NCBI RefSeq assembly: GCF_023278085.1
Contig: NZ_CP066265.1
Coordinates: 2,758,501-2,822,500, forward strand
DNA: 64,000 nucleotides
Direction of reading: 5' to 3'
Origin: Pseudomonas syringae
GTDB taxonomy: Bacteria; Pseudomonadota; Gammaproteobacteria; Pseudomonadales; Pseudomonadaceae
The notes under the pieces were generated by a model. That model was not told where the DNA came from and searched no databases. It worked only from the letters and a program-made list of their open reading frames with translations. Positions 29,924 to 38,820 of this stretch are shown here, piece by piece. A program made the translations under genes and the position numbers. Every line of letters starts with the position of its first letter. Position 1 is the first letter of the stretch.

Positions 29924-31309
29924 ATGAAACTGAGTATTTCCACCAAGCTGTTCATTGCAGTGCTGATCAGCGTCCTGTCGGTGATCCTGATCATGGGCCT
30001 GACGGCCAACTGGAGCTTCGGTCGCGGCTTTCTGGGGTATCTCAACGAACAGGCCATGCAGCGCATGTCGCCGGTCCTGCCGCGTCTGGCCAGTGCCTAT
30101 GCCCGTGAGGGCAACTGGGAGTTTCTGCGCAACAACAGGGAACGCTGGTTTGAAGTCATGCGCCCGGACCCTACGCAGGACTTCGCCATCCCCGGGCTTG
30201 CGGCGCCGCCCATTTCAGACCTGACCGGCGCGGTGTTCCGGATCGCCTTGCTGGACGAAAACAAGCAATTGGTCATGGGCTTCACCGGTTCGCGAGACGC
30301 CGAATTCATGCGCCCCGTCGAGGTTGACGGCAAGGTTGTCGGCTGGCTGGCCGCCACGCCCTTTCAAAGTGTCAGCGAAGCCGGAGGCGAACGTTTTCAG
30401 CAGTATCAATTGCGCGCCAGCCTGGCGATGGGCGTGCTTTCACTGCTGCTGGCGGTGTTGATTGCCTGGTGGATCGCGAGGACGTTGCTTGACCCGGTCA
30501 AACGCGTCGCCGCTGCGACCCACCGGCTTGCTGCCGGAAAATACAGCAGCCGCGTGGCCGTGTCCTCCAATGACGAAGTCGGTCAACTGGCCCGTGACTT
30601 CAACCAGCTGGCCTACACCCTGGAGCGCAACGAAAAAATGCGCCGCGACTTCATGGCCGATGTTTCCCATGAGCTGCGCACCCCGCTGTCGGTATTGCGC
30701 GGCGAACTGGAAGCTATCGAAGACGGCGTGCGCATGCTTGATCAGTCGTCGATGAAATCGCTGCAAGGCGAGGTCAGTATGCTCAGCAAACTGGTGGACG
30801 ACCTTTACGAGCTATCGCTGGCCGACGTCGGCGCCCTGACCTACCGCAAGGTCGATTGTGACCTGACCGAGTTGCTGGAAGGCATCGCCGCCATGTTTGA
30901 AGAGCGCTTCGCCACGCGGCAGCTGAATCTGCAGCTGGAACTGCCGACCCAGCGCCTGATGGTGGACGCCGACCCGAGACGCTTGCAGCAGCTGGTCAGC
31001 AACTTGCTGGAGAACTCGGTGCGTTACACCGACGCCGGCGGTACGGTGCATGTCCGTGCCGCCGTCGACGTTGATGAAGTCGTAGTCGAAGTCATGGATT
31101 CCGGACCAGGCGTCGAACCCGAGCAATTATCGCGGCTGTTCGAACGATTCTATCGCGGCGAAACCTCGCGTAACCGCGCCAGCGGCGGCGCTGGCCTGGG
31201 GCTGGCGATCTGTCACAGCATCGCCCTCGCCCATGGCGGCACCCTCAGCGCCGATCACTCACCCACAGGCGGCCTGTGGCTGACCCTGCGCCTGCCCGGA
31301 CGGTTATGA
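29924..31309 (+). CDS. sensor histidine kinase (BaeS-like)
   Basis: A 461-residue kinase with two transmembrane helices (about 9-30 and 165-190), a periplasmic sensor, HAMP (ARTLLDPVKRVAAATHRLAA), the phosphoacceptor His in FMADVSHELRTPLSVLRGE, the N box QLVSNLLENSVRYTD and the G boxes DSGPGVEPE and GAGLGLAI. The ATG at 29924 (MKLSISTKLF) gives a conventional first helix. It is likely to sense envelope-active or phenolic compounds and control the divergent efflux operon, as BaeS does for mdtABC in E. coli; that link is inferred. Confidence 0.9.
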   Translation: MKLSISTKLFIAVLISVLSVILIMGLTANWSFGRGFLGYLNEQAMQRMSPVLPRLASAYAREGNWEFLRNNRERWFEVMRPDPTQDFAIPGLAAPPISDLTGAVFRIALLDENKQLVMGFTGSRDAEFMRPVEVDGKVVGWLAATPFQSVSEAGGERFQQYQLRASLAMGVLSLLLAVLIAWWIARTLLDPVKRVAAATHRLAAGKYSSRVAVSSNDEVGQLARDFNQLAYTLERNEKMRRDFMADVSHELRTPLSVLRGELEAIEDGVRMLDQSSMKSLQGEVSMLSKLVDDLYELSLADVGALTYRKVDCDLTELLEGIAAMFEERFATRQLNLQLELPTQRLMVDADPRRLQQLVSNLLENSVRYTDAGGTVHVRAAVDVDEVVVEVMDSGPGVEPEQLSRLFERFYRGETSRNRASGGAGLGLAICHSIALAHGGTLSADHSPTGGLWLTLRLPGRL

Positions 31310-31986
31310 GCATGACGACTGAAGTGCCGATCCTCATCGTCGAGGACGAACCGAAGCTGGCGACATTGATGCGCGATTACCTGATCGCGGCTGGCTACTC
31401 GACTCACTGTCTGGACAACGGCCTGGACGTTGTGCCGGCCGTCAGGGCCAATGCGCCGCAATTGATCCTGCTCGACATCATGCTGCCCGGTCGCGACGGC
31501 ATGGACATCTGCAAGGAACTGCGCAGCTTCAGCACCGTGCCGATCATCATGATCACCGCGCGAGTGGAGGAGATCGATCGTCTGCTGGGGCTGGACCTTG
31601 GCGCGGATGATTACATCTGCAAGCCGTTCAGCCCGCGTGAAATGGTCGCCCGGGTCAAGGCGATCCTGCGCCGCACGTCGTCACTCGAACCAGAGACTGC
31701 AAAGGGCGTGCAGGTCGACGAAGCGCATTACCGGGCCTCGTTCAACGGAATCGCCCTGGACCTGACCCCGGTAGAGCTGCGCCTGCTGGCCACCTTCGCC
31801 CGCTCGCCCGGCCGGGTGTTTTCCCGCGACCACCTGCTGGACCGGCTTTACTCGGACCACCGCGTGGTCACCGACCGCACCGTGGACAGCCACATCCGCA
31901 ACCTGCGCCGCAAACTGGAACAGGCCTGCCCTGGGCAGGACCCGATTCAGTCGTTGTACGGGGTAGGTTATCGGCTGGAGCTGTGA
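31306..31986 (+). CDS. OmpR-family response regulator (BaeR-like)
   Basis: A 226-residue regulator. The receiver has the acidic pair VEDEP, phosphoacceptor Asp in LILLDIMLPGRDG and Lys in YICKPFSPREM; the C-terminal winged helix ends LYGVGYRLEL. The start overlaps the kinase stop (ATGA), so the pair is coupled. Confidence 0.92.
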   Translation: MSMTTEVPILIVEDEPKLATLMRDYLIAAGYSTHCLDNGLDVVPAVRANAPQLILLDIMLPGRDGMDICKELRSFSTVPIIMITARVEEIDRLLGLDLGADDYICKPFSPREMVARVKAILRRTSSLEPETAKGVQVDEAHYRASFNGIALDLTPVELRLLATFARSPGRVFSRDHLLDRLYSDHRVVTDRTVDSHIRNLRRKLEQACPGQDPIQSLYGVGYRLEL

Positions 31987-32012
31987 GGCACGCAGCGCCG
32001 AGCGCTGAGAAT

Positions 32013-32115
32013 CGGACGCGGAGCGTCCAGAACGGCGTTCCCGCGCTGGAGCGTGAGGAACCATAATCATGAATGTCCGAAAGAACACCGATCTTACCGA
32101 CGCTCTGCGTCCGAT
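32013..32115. repeat. GC-rich palindromic intergenic repeat, second copy
   Basis: Contains GGACGCGGAGCGTCC (32014-32028), a GTTCC...GGAAC dyad around CGCTGGAGCG (32037-32061) and CGACGCTCTGCGTCCG (32099-32114). The palindromes match those at 21719-21790. It separates the response regulator from the convergent LLM oxidoreductase gene and could act as a bidirectional terminator. Confidence 0.68.
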
Positions 32116-32145
32116 CCTTACTGCGCGGCGGCAGTCAGCACGCCG

Positions 32146-33546
32146 TCAGGCACTCTCGGTCTGCCGGTGACGGTTCAGCGCAGCCAGGTCGCGGAAGGCA
32201 GCCCCCGGATGGCCTGCTTCCAGGCGCGGGCCGTCGCCAAACAGCTTCTCGCGCAACGTGCCTGTGGCGTATTCGGTCTTGTAAACACCGCGTTTTTGCA
32301 GCTCCGGCACCAGCAGTTCAACTGCATCAATAAAGGTTTCATGGGTCAGCGCGTAGGCCAGATTGAATCCGTCGACATCCGTCTCTTCAACCCACTCCTG
32401 CAACAGGTCCGCAACGGTTTCCGGGCTGCCGACAAACAATGGGCCAAAACCACCGATACCCACCCAGTCGGCCAGCGCCTGCGGGGTCCAGACGGTGTTC
32501 GGGTCGGCAGTGGAAAACGTCTCGACGGCCGACTGAATGGCATTGGTGTGCACATGCCGCAGCGGCTCGTCAGGCTTGAACTGGCTGAAGTCGATACCGG
32601 TCCAGCCAGAGATCAGCGCCATGGCCCCCTCATAACTGACCCAGCTTTTGTACTCTTCGAATTTGGCTTTCGCCTTTGCGTCGGTTTCACCGAGGATCAC
32701 CGTCTGCAAATTGAAGATCAGCACCTTGGCCGGGTCACGACCGGCTTCGGCCGTACGGCGGCGAATATCAGCAACGGTCTTTTTCAGCAGCACCTTGGAC
32801 GGCGCAGCCACGAACACACACTCGGCATGCTCGGCGGCAAACTGCTTGCCACGGCTTGAAGCACCCGCCTGATAAAGAACCGGCGTGCGTTGCGGCGAAG
32901 GCTCACACAAATGGATGCCGGGGACCTGAAAGTGTTTGCCGACGTGACGGATTTCATGAATCTTGCTCGGATCGCTGAATACCCGCCGCTCCCGGTCACG
33001 CAGGATTGCGCCCTCTTCCCAACTGCCTTCCCACAGCTTGTAACAAACCTCCAGGTACTCCTCGGCATAGTCGTAGCGCGCATCGTGTTCGGTCAGGGTC
33101 TTCTGTCCCAGATTCTTCGCACCGCTTTCCAGATAAGACGTCACGATATTCCAGCCCGCCCGCCCCTTGGTCAGGTGGTCCAGCGTAGAAAGACGGCGGG
33201 CGAACGGGTACGGATGCTCGAACGACAACGACGCCGTCAAGCCAAAACCCAGATGTTCGGTGACCAATGCCATAGGCGGAATCAGCTGCAACGGGTCATT
33301 GACCGGCACCTGCGTAGCTTGGCGGATAGCGGCTTCGCCATTACCGCGATAGACATCGTAGATGCCCAGCACGTCAGCGATGAACAGGCCGTCGAACTTG
33401 CCACGCTCAAGAATTTTGGCCAGATCAGTCCAGTATTCCAGGTCCTTGTACTGCCACGAACGGTCACGCGGGTGCGCCCAAAGGCCCGGTGATTGATGGC
33501 CGACGCAATTCATGTCGAAGGCATTGAGGCGTATTTGACGAGACAT
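32146..33546 (-). CDS. LLM-class flavin-dependent monooxygenase (NtaA/SnaA/DszA family)
   Basis: A 466-residue FMNH2-dependent monooxygenase. The N-terminus MSRQIRLNAFDMNCVGHQSP and segments HPYPFARRLSTLDHLTKGRAGWNIVTS-type core (about 110-135) and YQAGASSRGKQFAAEHAE are diagnostic of the NtaA/DszA branch, which cleaves C-N or C-S bonds in chelators, sulfones and related compounds. It is the last gene of a minus-strand run after two acyl-CoA-dehydrogenase-type genes (34007-35221, 33551-33991), consistent with organosulfur use under sulfur limitation. Confidence 0.88.
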   Translation of the reverse strand: MSRQIRLNAFDMNCVGHQSPGLWAHPRDRSWQYKDLEYWTDLAKILERGKFDGLFIADVLGIYDVYRGNGEAAIRQATQVPVNDPLQLIPPMALVTEHLGFGLTASLSFEHPYPFARRLSTLDHLTKGRAGWNIVTSYLESGAKNLGQKTLTEHDARYDYAEEYLEVCYKLWEGSWEEGAILRDRERRVFSDPSKIHEIRHVGKHFQVPGIHLCEPSPQRTPVLYQAGASSRGKQFAAEHAECVFVAAPSKVLLKKTVADIRRRTAEAGRDPAKVLIFNLQTVILGETDAKAKAKFEEYKSWVSYEGAMALISGWTGIDFSQFKPDEPLRHVHTNAIQSAVETFSTADPNTVWTPQALADWVGIGGFGPLFVGSPETVADLLQEWVEETDVDGFNLAYALTHETFIDAVELLVPELQKRGVYKTEYATGTLREKLFGDGPRLEAGHPGAAFRDLAALNRHRQTESA

Positions 33547-33550
33547 AGAG

Positions 33551-33991
33551 CTACTCCTGAAGCTGCGGCGGTACGACGCCGTTGAGGCGTTGATTGCCGA
33601 TCACCTGGTAGTGCCAGCGCATCGGTTCGCGATGGGTCTGTGCTGGCAGCGAAATGCGTTGCCCGGTGAGTTCGTACTGAATGTTGCCGACCGCCTGAAG
33701 TGCATCGGCACTGGCGATAACCGCCTCGCTGCTGGCGATCAGGCGCTGCTCTGACGAACCTTCCAGGCGTTGCGCGCGCTCCAGCAAGGCCGCGGCAACG
33801 TCCAGACGGATCTGCAGGTCGCCGACTTTGCTGATCACATAAGGGTCATCAACAATGCGTTGCAGATTGCTGAGTGACCACGGCTGGCCCTGCTCGCGCA
33901 GGTAATCGAGGGTTTGTTGCAAACCGTGGCGGGCGTGGCCCAGGTCTTCGGTGGCGACAGTCAGTTGCGCTGTGATAGCGGGATGAGGCAT
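33551..33991 (-). CDS. stand-alone acyl-CoA dehydrogenase C-terminal domain protein
   Basis: Only 146 residues, all helical. It resembles the C-terminal four-helix domain of the SfnB/DszC-type flavoproteins: SLSNLQRIVDDPYVISKVGDLQIRLD parallels the SfnB region IAAIGDLQWRL, and the end (PMRWHYQVIGNQRLNGVVPP) parallels the SfnB end (KYHLIGNQVLNN). It lacks the N-terminal and middle FAD-binding domains. It sits four bases before the LLM gene and 15 bases after the full-length sfnB-like gene, in frame and with its own ATG, so it is likely expressed, not just a decayed copy. Confidence 0.7.
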   Translation of the reverse strand: MPHPAITAQLTVATEDLGHARHGLQQTLDYLREQGQPWSLSNLQRIVDDPYVISKVGDLQIRLDVAAALLERAQRLEGSSEQRLIASSEAVIASADALQAVGNIQYELTGQRISLPAQTHREPMRWHYQVIGNQRLNGVVPPQLQE

Positions 33992-34006
33992 GAGGCTGCT
34001 CCTTGA

Positions 34007-35221
34007 TCAGTTCCAGGCGTGACGCGGCGGCGGGATGTTGTTGAGCACCTGATTGCCGATCAGGTGGTATTTCCAGCGCGCCGGGTCATGCAGCGTATGG
34101 GTGCGTGCATTGCGCCAGTAGCGATCAAGGTTGAGCTTGCCCAGTACAGAACGGGTGCCGGCCAGTTCGAACAGTGTGCTGCTGGCGAGCAAGGCAATCT
34201 GCGCCGACAGCACTTTGGCCTGCGCAACCACCACCGACGCCTGCGCGACGCTGGCTTCGCTCGGTTCAGCCAGGGCGTGATCAATGGCGCGCCCGGCCTT
34301 GGCAAGGATCGCGTCGGTGCCGTGCAGCCGCCATTGCAAGTCACCAATGGCGGCAATGCTGAACGGGTCCTGCCAGCCGAAATCCTGCTGGCTGTCGATC
34401 CACGGCCGCGCCAGGCGGGCGTGCTTGAGGGTTTCTTCAAATGCGCCATGGGCAATGCCGGTGTCCACCGCTGCCTGGATGATCTGCGAGATCGGCCCGT
34501 CGGCGGTCGGTTCATCGAACGCCCGATGCGCCGGGATTACCGCGCTCGACGGCACCCGCACATTTTTCAATACCGCGCCGCCACTGGCCGTGGTGCGCTG
34601 ACCGAAGCCGTCCCAGTTATCGATGATGGTCAGGCCCGGATTGTTGCGTTCGACGAACGCAATGAAGGCCTGATTCTGTTCGTTGACGCCGGCTACCGGC
34701 ACGATGTGCGCGAACAACGCACCGGTGCAGTAGAACTTCTCACCGTCCAGCACAGCCTGCTCGCCTTCGAAACGGATGCGGGTCTGGAAGGCTCCGGCGT
34801 TCTTGCTTTTCGACTCCGAAAACGCATTGCCGAAGCGGTAACCCGCCAGCGCCTTGGCGAAGTAATGACGCTTCTGCTCCTCGGTGCCGGTCTGCAACAG
34901 GATATCGAGCACGCCCAGGTGGTTCTGCGGGATCTGCCCTAATGAAGGGTCGGCGGCAGAAATGATCTCGATTACTTCTGCGACCGTGACGTAGGAAACA
35001 CCCGCACCGCCATAGGCCTTGGGAATGGTGATGGCCCACAGGCCGCTGGCAGAGAACTCATCCAGCTCGGCAAACGGCAGACGGCGTTCGCGATCACGCA
35101 ACGAAGCCTCTTCGGCAAAGCGGCTGGCCAGTGTCCTGGCGACATCGATGGCTTCGGCGTCCGAGGCAATAATATGCGCCTTGGGCGGTGTAGCAGGTGG
35201 AGTTGCGACTGGGTTGCTCAT
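34007..35221 (-). CDS. sfnB: SfnB-family acyl-CoA dehydrogenase-like oxidoreductase
   Basis: A 404-residue flavoprotein with acyl-CoA dehydrogenase domains: N-terminal helices (FAEEASLRDRERRLPFAELD), the middle beta domain (YCTGALFAHIVPVAG, DNWDGFGQRTTASGG) and the C-terminal bundle ending NNIPPPRHAWN. SfnB proteins take part in sulfone/dimethyl-sulfide-derived sulfur acquisition in Pseudomonas. The ATG at 35221 is chosen; a sigma-54-like promoter lies about 60 bases upstream. First gene of a three-gene unit. Confidence 0.85.
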   Translation of the reverse strand: MSNPVATPPATPPKAHIIASDAEAIDVARTLASRFAEEASLRDRERRLPFAELDEFSASGLWAITIPKAYGGAGVSYVTVAEVIEIISAADPSLGQIPQNHLGVLDILLQTGTEEQKRHYFAKALAGYRFGNAFSESKSKNAGAFQTRIRFEGEQAVLDGEKFYCTGALFAHIVPVAGVNEQNQAFIAFVERNNPGLTIIDNWDGFGQRTTASGGAVLKNVRVPSSAVIPAHRAFDEPTADGPISQIIQAAVDTGIAHGAFEETLKHARLARPWIDSQQDFGWQDPFSIAAIGDLQWRLHGTDAILAKAGRAIDHALAEPSEASVAQASVVVAQAKVLSAQIALLASSTLFELAGTRSVLGKLNLDRYWRNARTHTLHDPARWKYHLIGNQVLNNIPPPRHAWN

Positions 35222-35282
35222 GGACGGGCTCCTGATCGTTAGCGACAGGTTGAAAAACACTCAACACGCGTAGCCTTGAACA

Positions 35283-35299
35283 TTGCACAGCCCATGCCG
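35283..35299 (-). promoter_or_regulatory. sigma-54-type promoter before sfnB
   Basis: Read on the minus strand, CGGCATGGGCTGTGCAA has GG and GC exactly 10 bases apart, against the consensus TGGCACG-N4-TTGCA. It lies about 60 bases upstream of the sfnB ATG. Confidence 0.55.
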
Positions 35300-35381
35300 A
35301 AAATTATTTACATTTAAAAACAGTCGGTTACGTAAATATCCTGATAACCGGCCGCATCCCACCACGCAAAATGTGCAAACG

Positions 35382-35399
35382 CTGTTGCAGGTTGAACAG
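35382..35399. promoter_or_regulatory. candidate enhancer-binding site (imperfect dyad)
   Basis: CTGTTG-N6-GAACAG, one base off the dyad found perfectly at 35454-35471 and 41585-41602. It lies centrally between the two divergent sigma-54-like promoters. Confidence 0.4.
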
Positions 35400-35453
35400 T
35401 GCCCTACGGAACGCAGTTGCCAATGTGCGGTTTGCCGACAAGCTGTTGCTCAG

Positions 35454-35471
35454 CTGTTGCCCTTACAACAG
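35454..35471. promoter_or_regulatory. candidate enhancer-binding site (perfect dyad)
   Basis: CTGTTG-CCCTTA-CAACAG, a perfect 6-6-6 dyad. An additional CTGTTG half-site occurs 11 bases earlier (35443-35448). Sfn genes elsewhere are activated by the sigma-54-dependent regulator SfnR; assignment of this motif to it is inferred. Confidence 0.5.
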
Positions 35472-35521
35472 GCAGAGCGGTCATTCATAAAAATAATCAT
35501 TAAATTCAAAAACTTATGATC

Positions 35522-35537
35522 AGGCACAAAGCATGCA
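35522..35537 (+). promoter_or_regulatory. sigma-54-type promoter before the divergent flavoprotein gene
   Basis: AGGCACAAAGCATGCA fits TGGCACG-N4-TTGCA with the invariant GG and GC 10 bases apart. It lies about 49 bases upstream of the ATG at 35586. Confidence 0.6.
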
Positions 35538-35585
35538 CTGAACTGAACGACCCATTCACTGGCCCGACCTGCTCAGGAGCACTGC

Positions 35586-36824
35586 ATGACTCAATCAACC
35601 GGCTCGAACCCACTCTCGCTGGGCACCGATTATGAAACCCTCGCCAACCGCTTCCGACCCATCTTCCGTGAGATCAGCGCGGGTAACGTCGAGCGCGAAA
35701 AGGCCCGTGCCCTGCCCTATGAGCCAATTGCCTGGCTCAAGCAAGCCGGTTTCGGCGCGGTACGTGTACCTACCGAATACGGCGGTGCGGGTGCCTCGAT
35801 CGGCCAGCTGTTTCAGCTTTTGATAGAACTGGCCGAGGCCGATTCGAACATCCCGCAGGCCTTGCGGGCGCACTTCGCCTTTGTCGAAGACCGGCTGAAT
35901 GCGCCACCGGGCGCCGAACGTGACACATGGTTTGCGCGTTTCGTGGCAGGTGACCTTGTAGGCAACGGCTGGACCGAAGTCGGTGCGGTGAAAATCGGTG
36001 ATGTGATAACCAAGGTCAGCGCTCAGGGCGATGGCTTTGTACTCAACGGCACCAAGTTCTATAGCACCGGCAGCATTTTCGCAGACTGGATCGACGTTTA
36101 CGCCCAGCGCGCCGACACCGGTGCCGACGTGATTGCGGTGGTGAATGCCAGGCACGCGGGCGTGCGTCACAGCGATGACTGGGACGGTTTCGGTCAGCGC
36201 ACCACCGGCAGCGGCACGTCGGTCTACGACAATGTGCCGCTGCCTGCGAGCCATGTCATCCCGTTCGAAGATCGCTTCAAATACCAGACCGCGTTCTATC
36301 AATTGGTGCTGCTAGCGGTGCTGGCAGGCATTGGCCGGGCGGTCGAACGTGACATCGCTCAAGAGGTGCGCGACCGCAAACGTATCTTCAGCCACGGCAA
36401 TGCCGGCAGCGTCAGCCAGGATTCACAGGTGCAACAGGTGGTCGGGCAGATCGCCGCGCAGGTGTATGCCGCAGAAGCCGCCACGTTACGTTCAGCCGAG
36501 CCGTTGCAGCGGGCGTACGTTGCACGCTTCGGCAACGACCCACAATTGGAAAAGGACGCCAATATCGCCGCCGAAATCGAGACCGCCAAGGCGCAGGTGA
36601 TTGTCTCGGAGCTGGTGCTGCGTTCGGCCACCGAGCTGTTCAACGCATTGGGCGCCTCGGGCGTCAGCGTCAACAAGGCGCTGGATCGGCACTGGCGCAA
36701 TGCACGCACAGCGGCGTCGCACAATCCGCTGATCTACAAGGCGCGTATCGTCGGCGACTGGCGTATCAACGGCACCGAGCCGCCCTTTGTCTGGCAAATC
36801 GGCGGCGGCACCGGTAAAGCCTGA
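35586..36824 (+). CDS. acyl-CoA dehydrogenase-like flavoprotein (SfnC/DszC type)
   Basis: A 412-residue flavoprotein of the acyl-CoA dehydrogenase fold, closer to flavin-dependent monooxygenases such as DszC than to beta-oxidation enzymes. Landmarks are GFGAVRVPTEYGGAGASIGQ, FVLNGTKFYSTGSIFADW, DDWDGFGQRTTGSGTSVYDN and the end DWRINGTEPPFVWQIG. The start at 35586 (MTQSTGSNPLS) follows an AGGAG-type site. It diverges from sfnB across a 364-bp region with two sigma-54-like promoters and is convergent with the ABC permease gene. Confidence 0.82.
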   Translation: MTQSTGSNPLSLGTDYETLANRFRPIFREISAGNVEREKARALPYEPIAWLKQAGFGAVRVPTEYGGAGASIGQLFQLLIELAEADSNIPQALRAHFAFVEDRLNAPPGAERDTWFARFVAGDLVGNGWTEVGAVKIGDVITKVSAQGDGFVLNGTKFYSTGSIFADWIDVYAQRADTGADVIAVVNARHAGVRHSDDWDGFGQRTTGSGTSVYDNVPLPASHVIPFEDRFKYQTAFYQLVLLAVLAGIGRAVERDIAQEVRDRKRIFSHGNAGSVSQDSQVQQVVGQIAAQVYAAEAATLRSAEPLQRAYVARFGNDPQLEKDANIAAEIETAKAQVIVSELVLRSATELFNALGASGVSVNKALDRHWRNARTAASHNPLIYKARIVGDWRINGTEPPFVWQIGGGTGKA

Positions 36825-36832
36825 AGCCTCGT

Positions 36833-37819
36833 TCAGGCGGCATTACGCAGCAGGTGGCGACTGGCAAAGCTGAAAGCCAGCACCACGAAGATCAATGCCC
36901 CGGTCGCCACCTGCTGCCAGTAAAAGTTCCAGCCAATCAACAGCAAGCCATTGGCAATGACGTTGATGAACAACACCCCCAGCAACGTGCCGACAATGTT
37001 GGGTCGTGCCTGGCGGCTCAGCGTCGTGCCAATGAACACGGCGCCAATGGCATTGATCAGGTAGGCATTACCGGACATCGGCACGTAGGCATTGACCGTG
37101 GAGCTGAGCACAATGCCCGCCACCGAACAGGCCAGCGCGCTGCCGACAAACACCAGCGCAGCGATGCGCCGCGTGGACAGGCCTGAGTAGTACGCCAGCT
37201 GCGGCTGCGTACCCACGGCCAGAATCTCCCGCCCCAGACGCCCGCGCGCCAGCACCAACCCGTAAACACCCGCCAATAGCAGCACGACCACCAGCGGCAG
37301 GGGTACGCCGAGGATCGACACGCCGGTGATACCCGGCAGTACACTTTGAGCAATGTAGATCGGCTGGCCGCCGTCAGAGAGTAATTGCTGCACGCTGGTG
37401 CCGATGAACAAGGTGCCCAGCGTCGCCAGAAACGGCGAAATACGCAGCCCGGCGATCAGCAGTGCATTGAACACCCCAGCCGCAACGCCCGCCAGCAAGG
37501 CAATTGCAATGGCTGCGCCCAAGCCGTGACCGGCGTTGAGTGCCACCACAAAACCAAGGCTGGCAAAATCCAGCGCTGTGCCCACCGACAGGTCAATACC
37601 ACCCACCGCAACCGCCCAGGTCATGCCAATGGCAACGATGGCCAGCAGGACGAAATTGTTCAGCACCAGGCTCGACAGATTGCCCCAGCTCAGGAACCCC
37701 GGCGCATTGATGGCGAAGAACAGCAGGATGATCAGTACCAACAGCGGCAGCACCGCTGGCAGCAAGCGCGGCAGTACTTTTACCAGCGTCGAAGAGGTGT
37801 TCAGGGTCAAGGTACTCAT
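36833..37819 (-). CDS. ribose-type ABC transporter permease 2
   Basis: A 328-residue permease of the RbsC/BPD_transp_2 family with about eight to ten hydrophobic helices. The family motif IAIGMTWAVAVGGIDLSVGT (about 60-79) is present. Its ATG overlaps the previous permease stop by four bases. Together with 37816-38820, 38807-40375 and 40392-41396 it makes a complete importer. Substrate unknown; context suggests an organosulfur compound or sulfur-containing sugar. Confidence 0.88.
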   Translation of the reverse strand: MSTLTLNTSSTLVKVLPRLLPAVLPLLVLIILLFFAINAPGFLSWGNLSSLVLNNFVLLAIVAIGMTWAVAVGGIDLSVGTALDFASLGFVVALNAGHGLGAAIAIALLAGVAAGVFNALLIAGLRISPFLATLGTLFIGTSVQQLLSDGGQPIYIAQSVLPGITGVSILGVPLPLVVVLLLAGVYGLVLARGRLGREILAVGTQPQLAYYSGLSTRRIAALVFVGSALACSVAGIVLSSTVNAYVPMSGNAYLINAIGAVFIGTTLSRQARPNIVGTLLGVLFINVIANGLLLIGWNFYWQQVATGALIFVVLAFSFASRHLLRNAA

Positions 37820-38820
37820 TGCTCACCGTCCCGTCGGTCAAGGGCACCGGAAAATGCCACAACCAGCAGAATCAACACGCCTTGCACGCCGTTGACCCAG
37901 AAGTTGGAGATGTTCAGTAATTGAAAGCCATTGATCAGGAAACCCAGCAACAGCGTTGCCAGCAAGGTGCCGGGGATGTTCGCCGTCAGACGGCGCGAGA
38001 ACACCACACCGAGGAAGGCGATGGCCACCACCGACAGCAACAGGTCGCCAGAGCCCGTGGTGCTGCCGCTGAAAAACGCAGCGGAGCAAAAAGCCGCAGT
38101 GGCAGCACAACCCCCGGCAATCAGGTAGCTGGCAAACACATAGCGTTGCAGGTTAAGGCCCGCCGCCTTCGCCGCTTGCGGGTACTCGCCAATGGCATAC
38201 AGACGCAGGCCAAAGGCGCTGTGCTGAATCAGCAGCCACAGTAAGGCGGCGACACTCAGCAGCACCCATGCGAGCGCCGGGATGCCGAGCCAGACACCTG
38301 AAGCCAGACTGTCCAGCAGCTCCGAATCAGTGGCCAGCACGGTATTCTGGGTCAGCACCAGTTCCAGCCCGGCGATCAGGTTCATGCTCGCGAGGGTCGC
38401 CAACAGCGGCGGCAGACGTAGCAGCACCACCGCCAGACCATTGAGCGCGCCGACCAGCAGGCCGCAAACGAAAGTCAGAGTAATTGACTGCCAGGCCTCG
38501 AAACCGGCGTTGTTCAGGCTGCTGTAGACCGCCGCACACAAGCCGAGATTGGCTGCCAGTGACAGGTCCAGCCCGCCGCTGACCACGCTGGAACCGCCGC
38601 CGATCACCACGCAGGTAAGGCCCAGCGCGAGAATGCCAAGCACGGCCGACTGGGCGAACACGTTGCTGATGTTGCCGACGCTGAGAAAATTCGGCGCACT
38701 GATGGCAAATACCAGCAAAATTGCCAGAAACACCAGCAGCGACCCGCGCCGTGCCAGGCGCACGAGCCACTGTTGCGGCGGCTCGGTTTCCCGACCGGCA
38801 AGCACTTCAAGCGTGGGCAT
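37816..38820 (-). CDS. ribose-type ABC transporter permease 1
   Basis: A 334-residue RbsC-like permease with the motif LGLTCVVIGGGSSVVSGGLD followed by LSLAANL, a variant with a longer loop than in RbsC (usually IGGIDLSVG). The ATG at 38820 (MPTLEVLAG) is chosen because the longer frame runs in another gene's coding strand; it overlaps the ATPase 3' end by 14 bp. Confidence 0.86.
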   Translation of the reverse strand: MPTLEVLAGRETEPPQQWLVRLARRGSLLVFLAILLVFAISAPNFLSVGNISNVFAQSAVLGILALGLTCVVIGGGSSVVSGGLDLSLAANLGLCAAVYSSLNNAGFEAWQSITLTFVCGLLVGALNGLAVVLLRLPPLLATLASMNLIAGLELVLTQNTVLATDSELLDSLASGVWLGIPALAWVLLSVAALLWLLIQHSAFGLRLYAIGEYPQAAKAAGLNLQRYVFASYLIAGGCAATAAFCSAAFFSGSTTGSGDLLLSVVAIAFLGVVFSRRLTANIPGTLLATLLLGFLINGFQLLNISNFWVNGVQGVLILLVVAFSGALDRRDGEQ

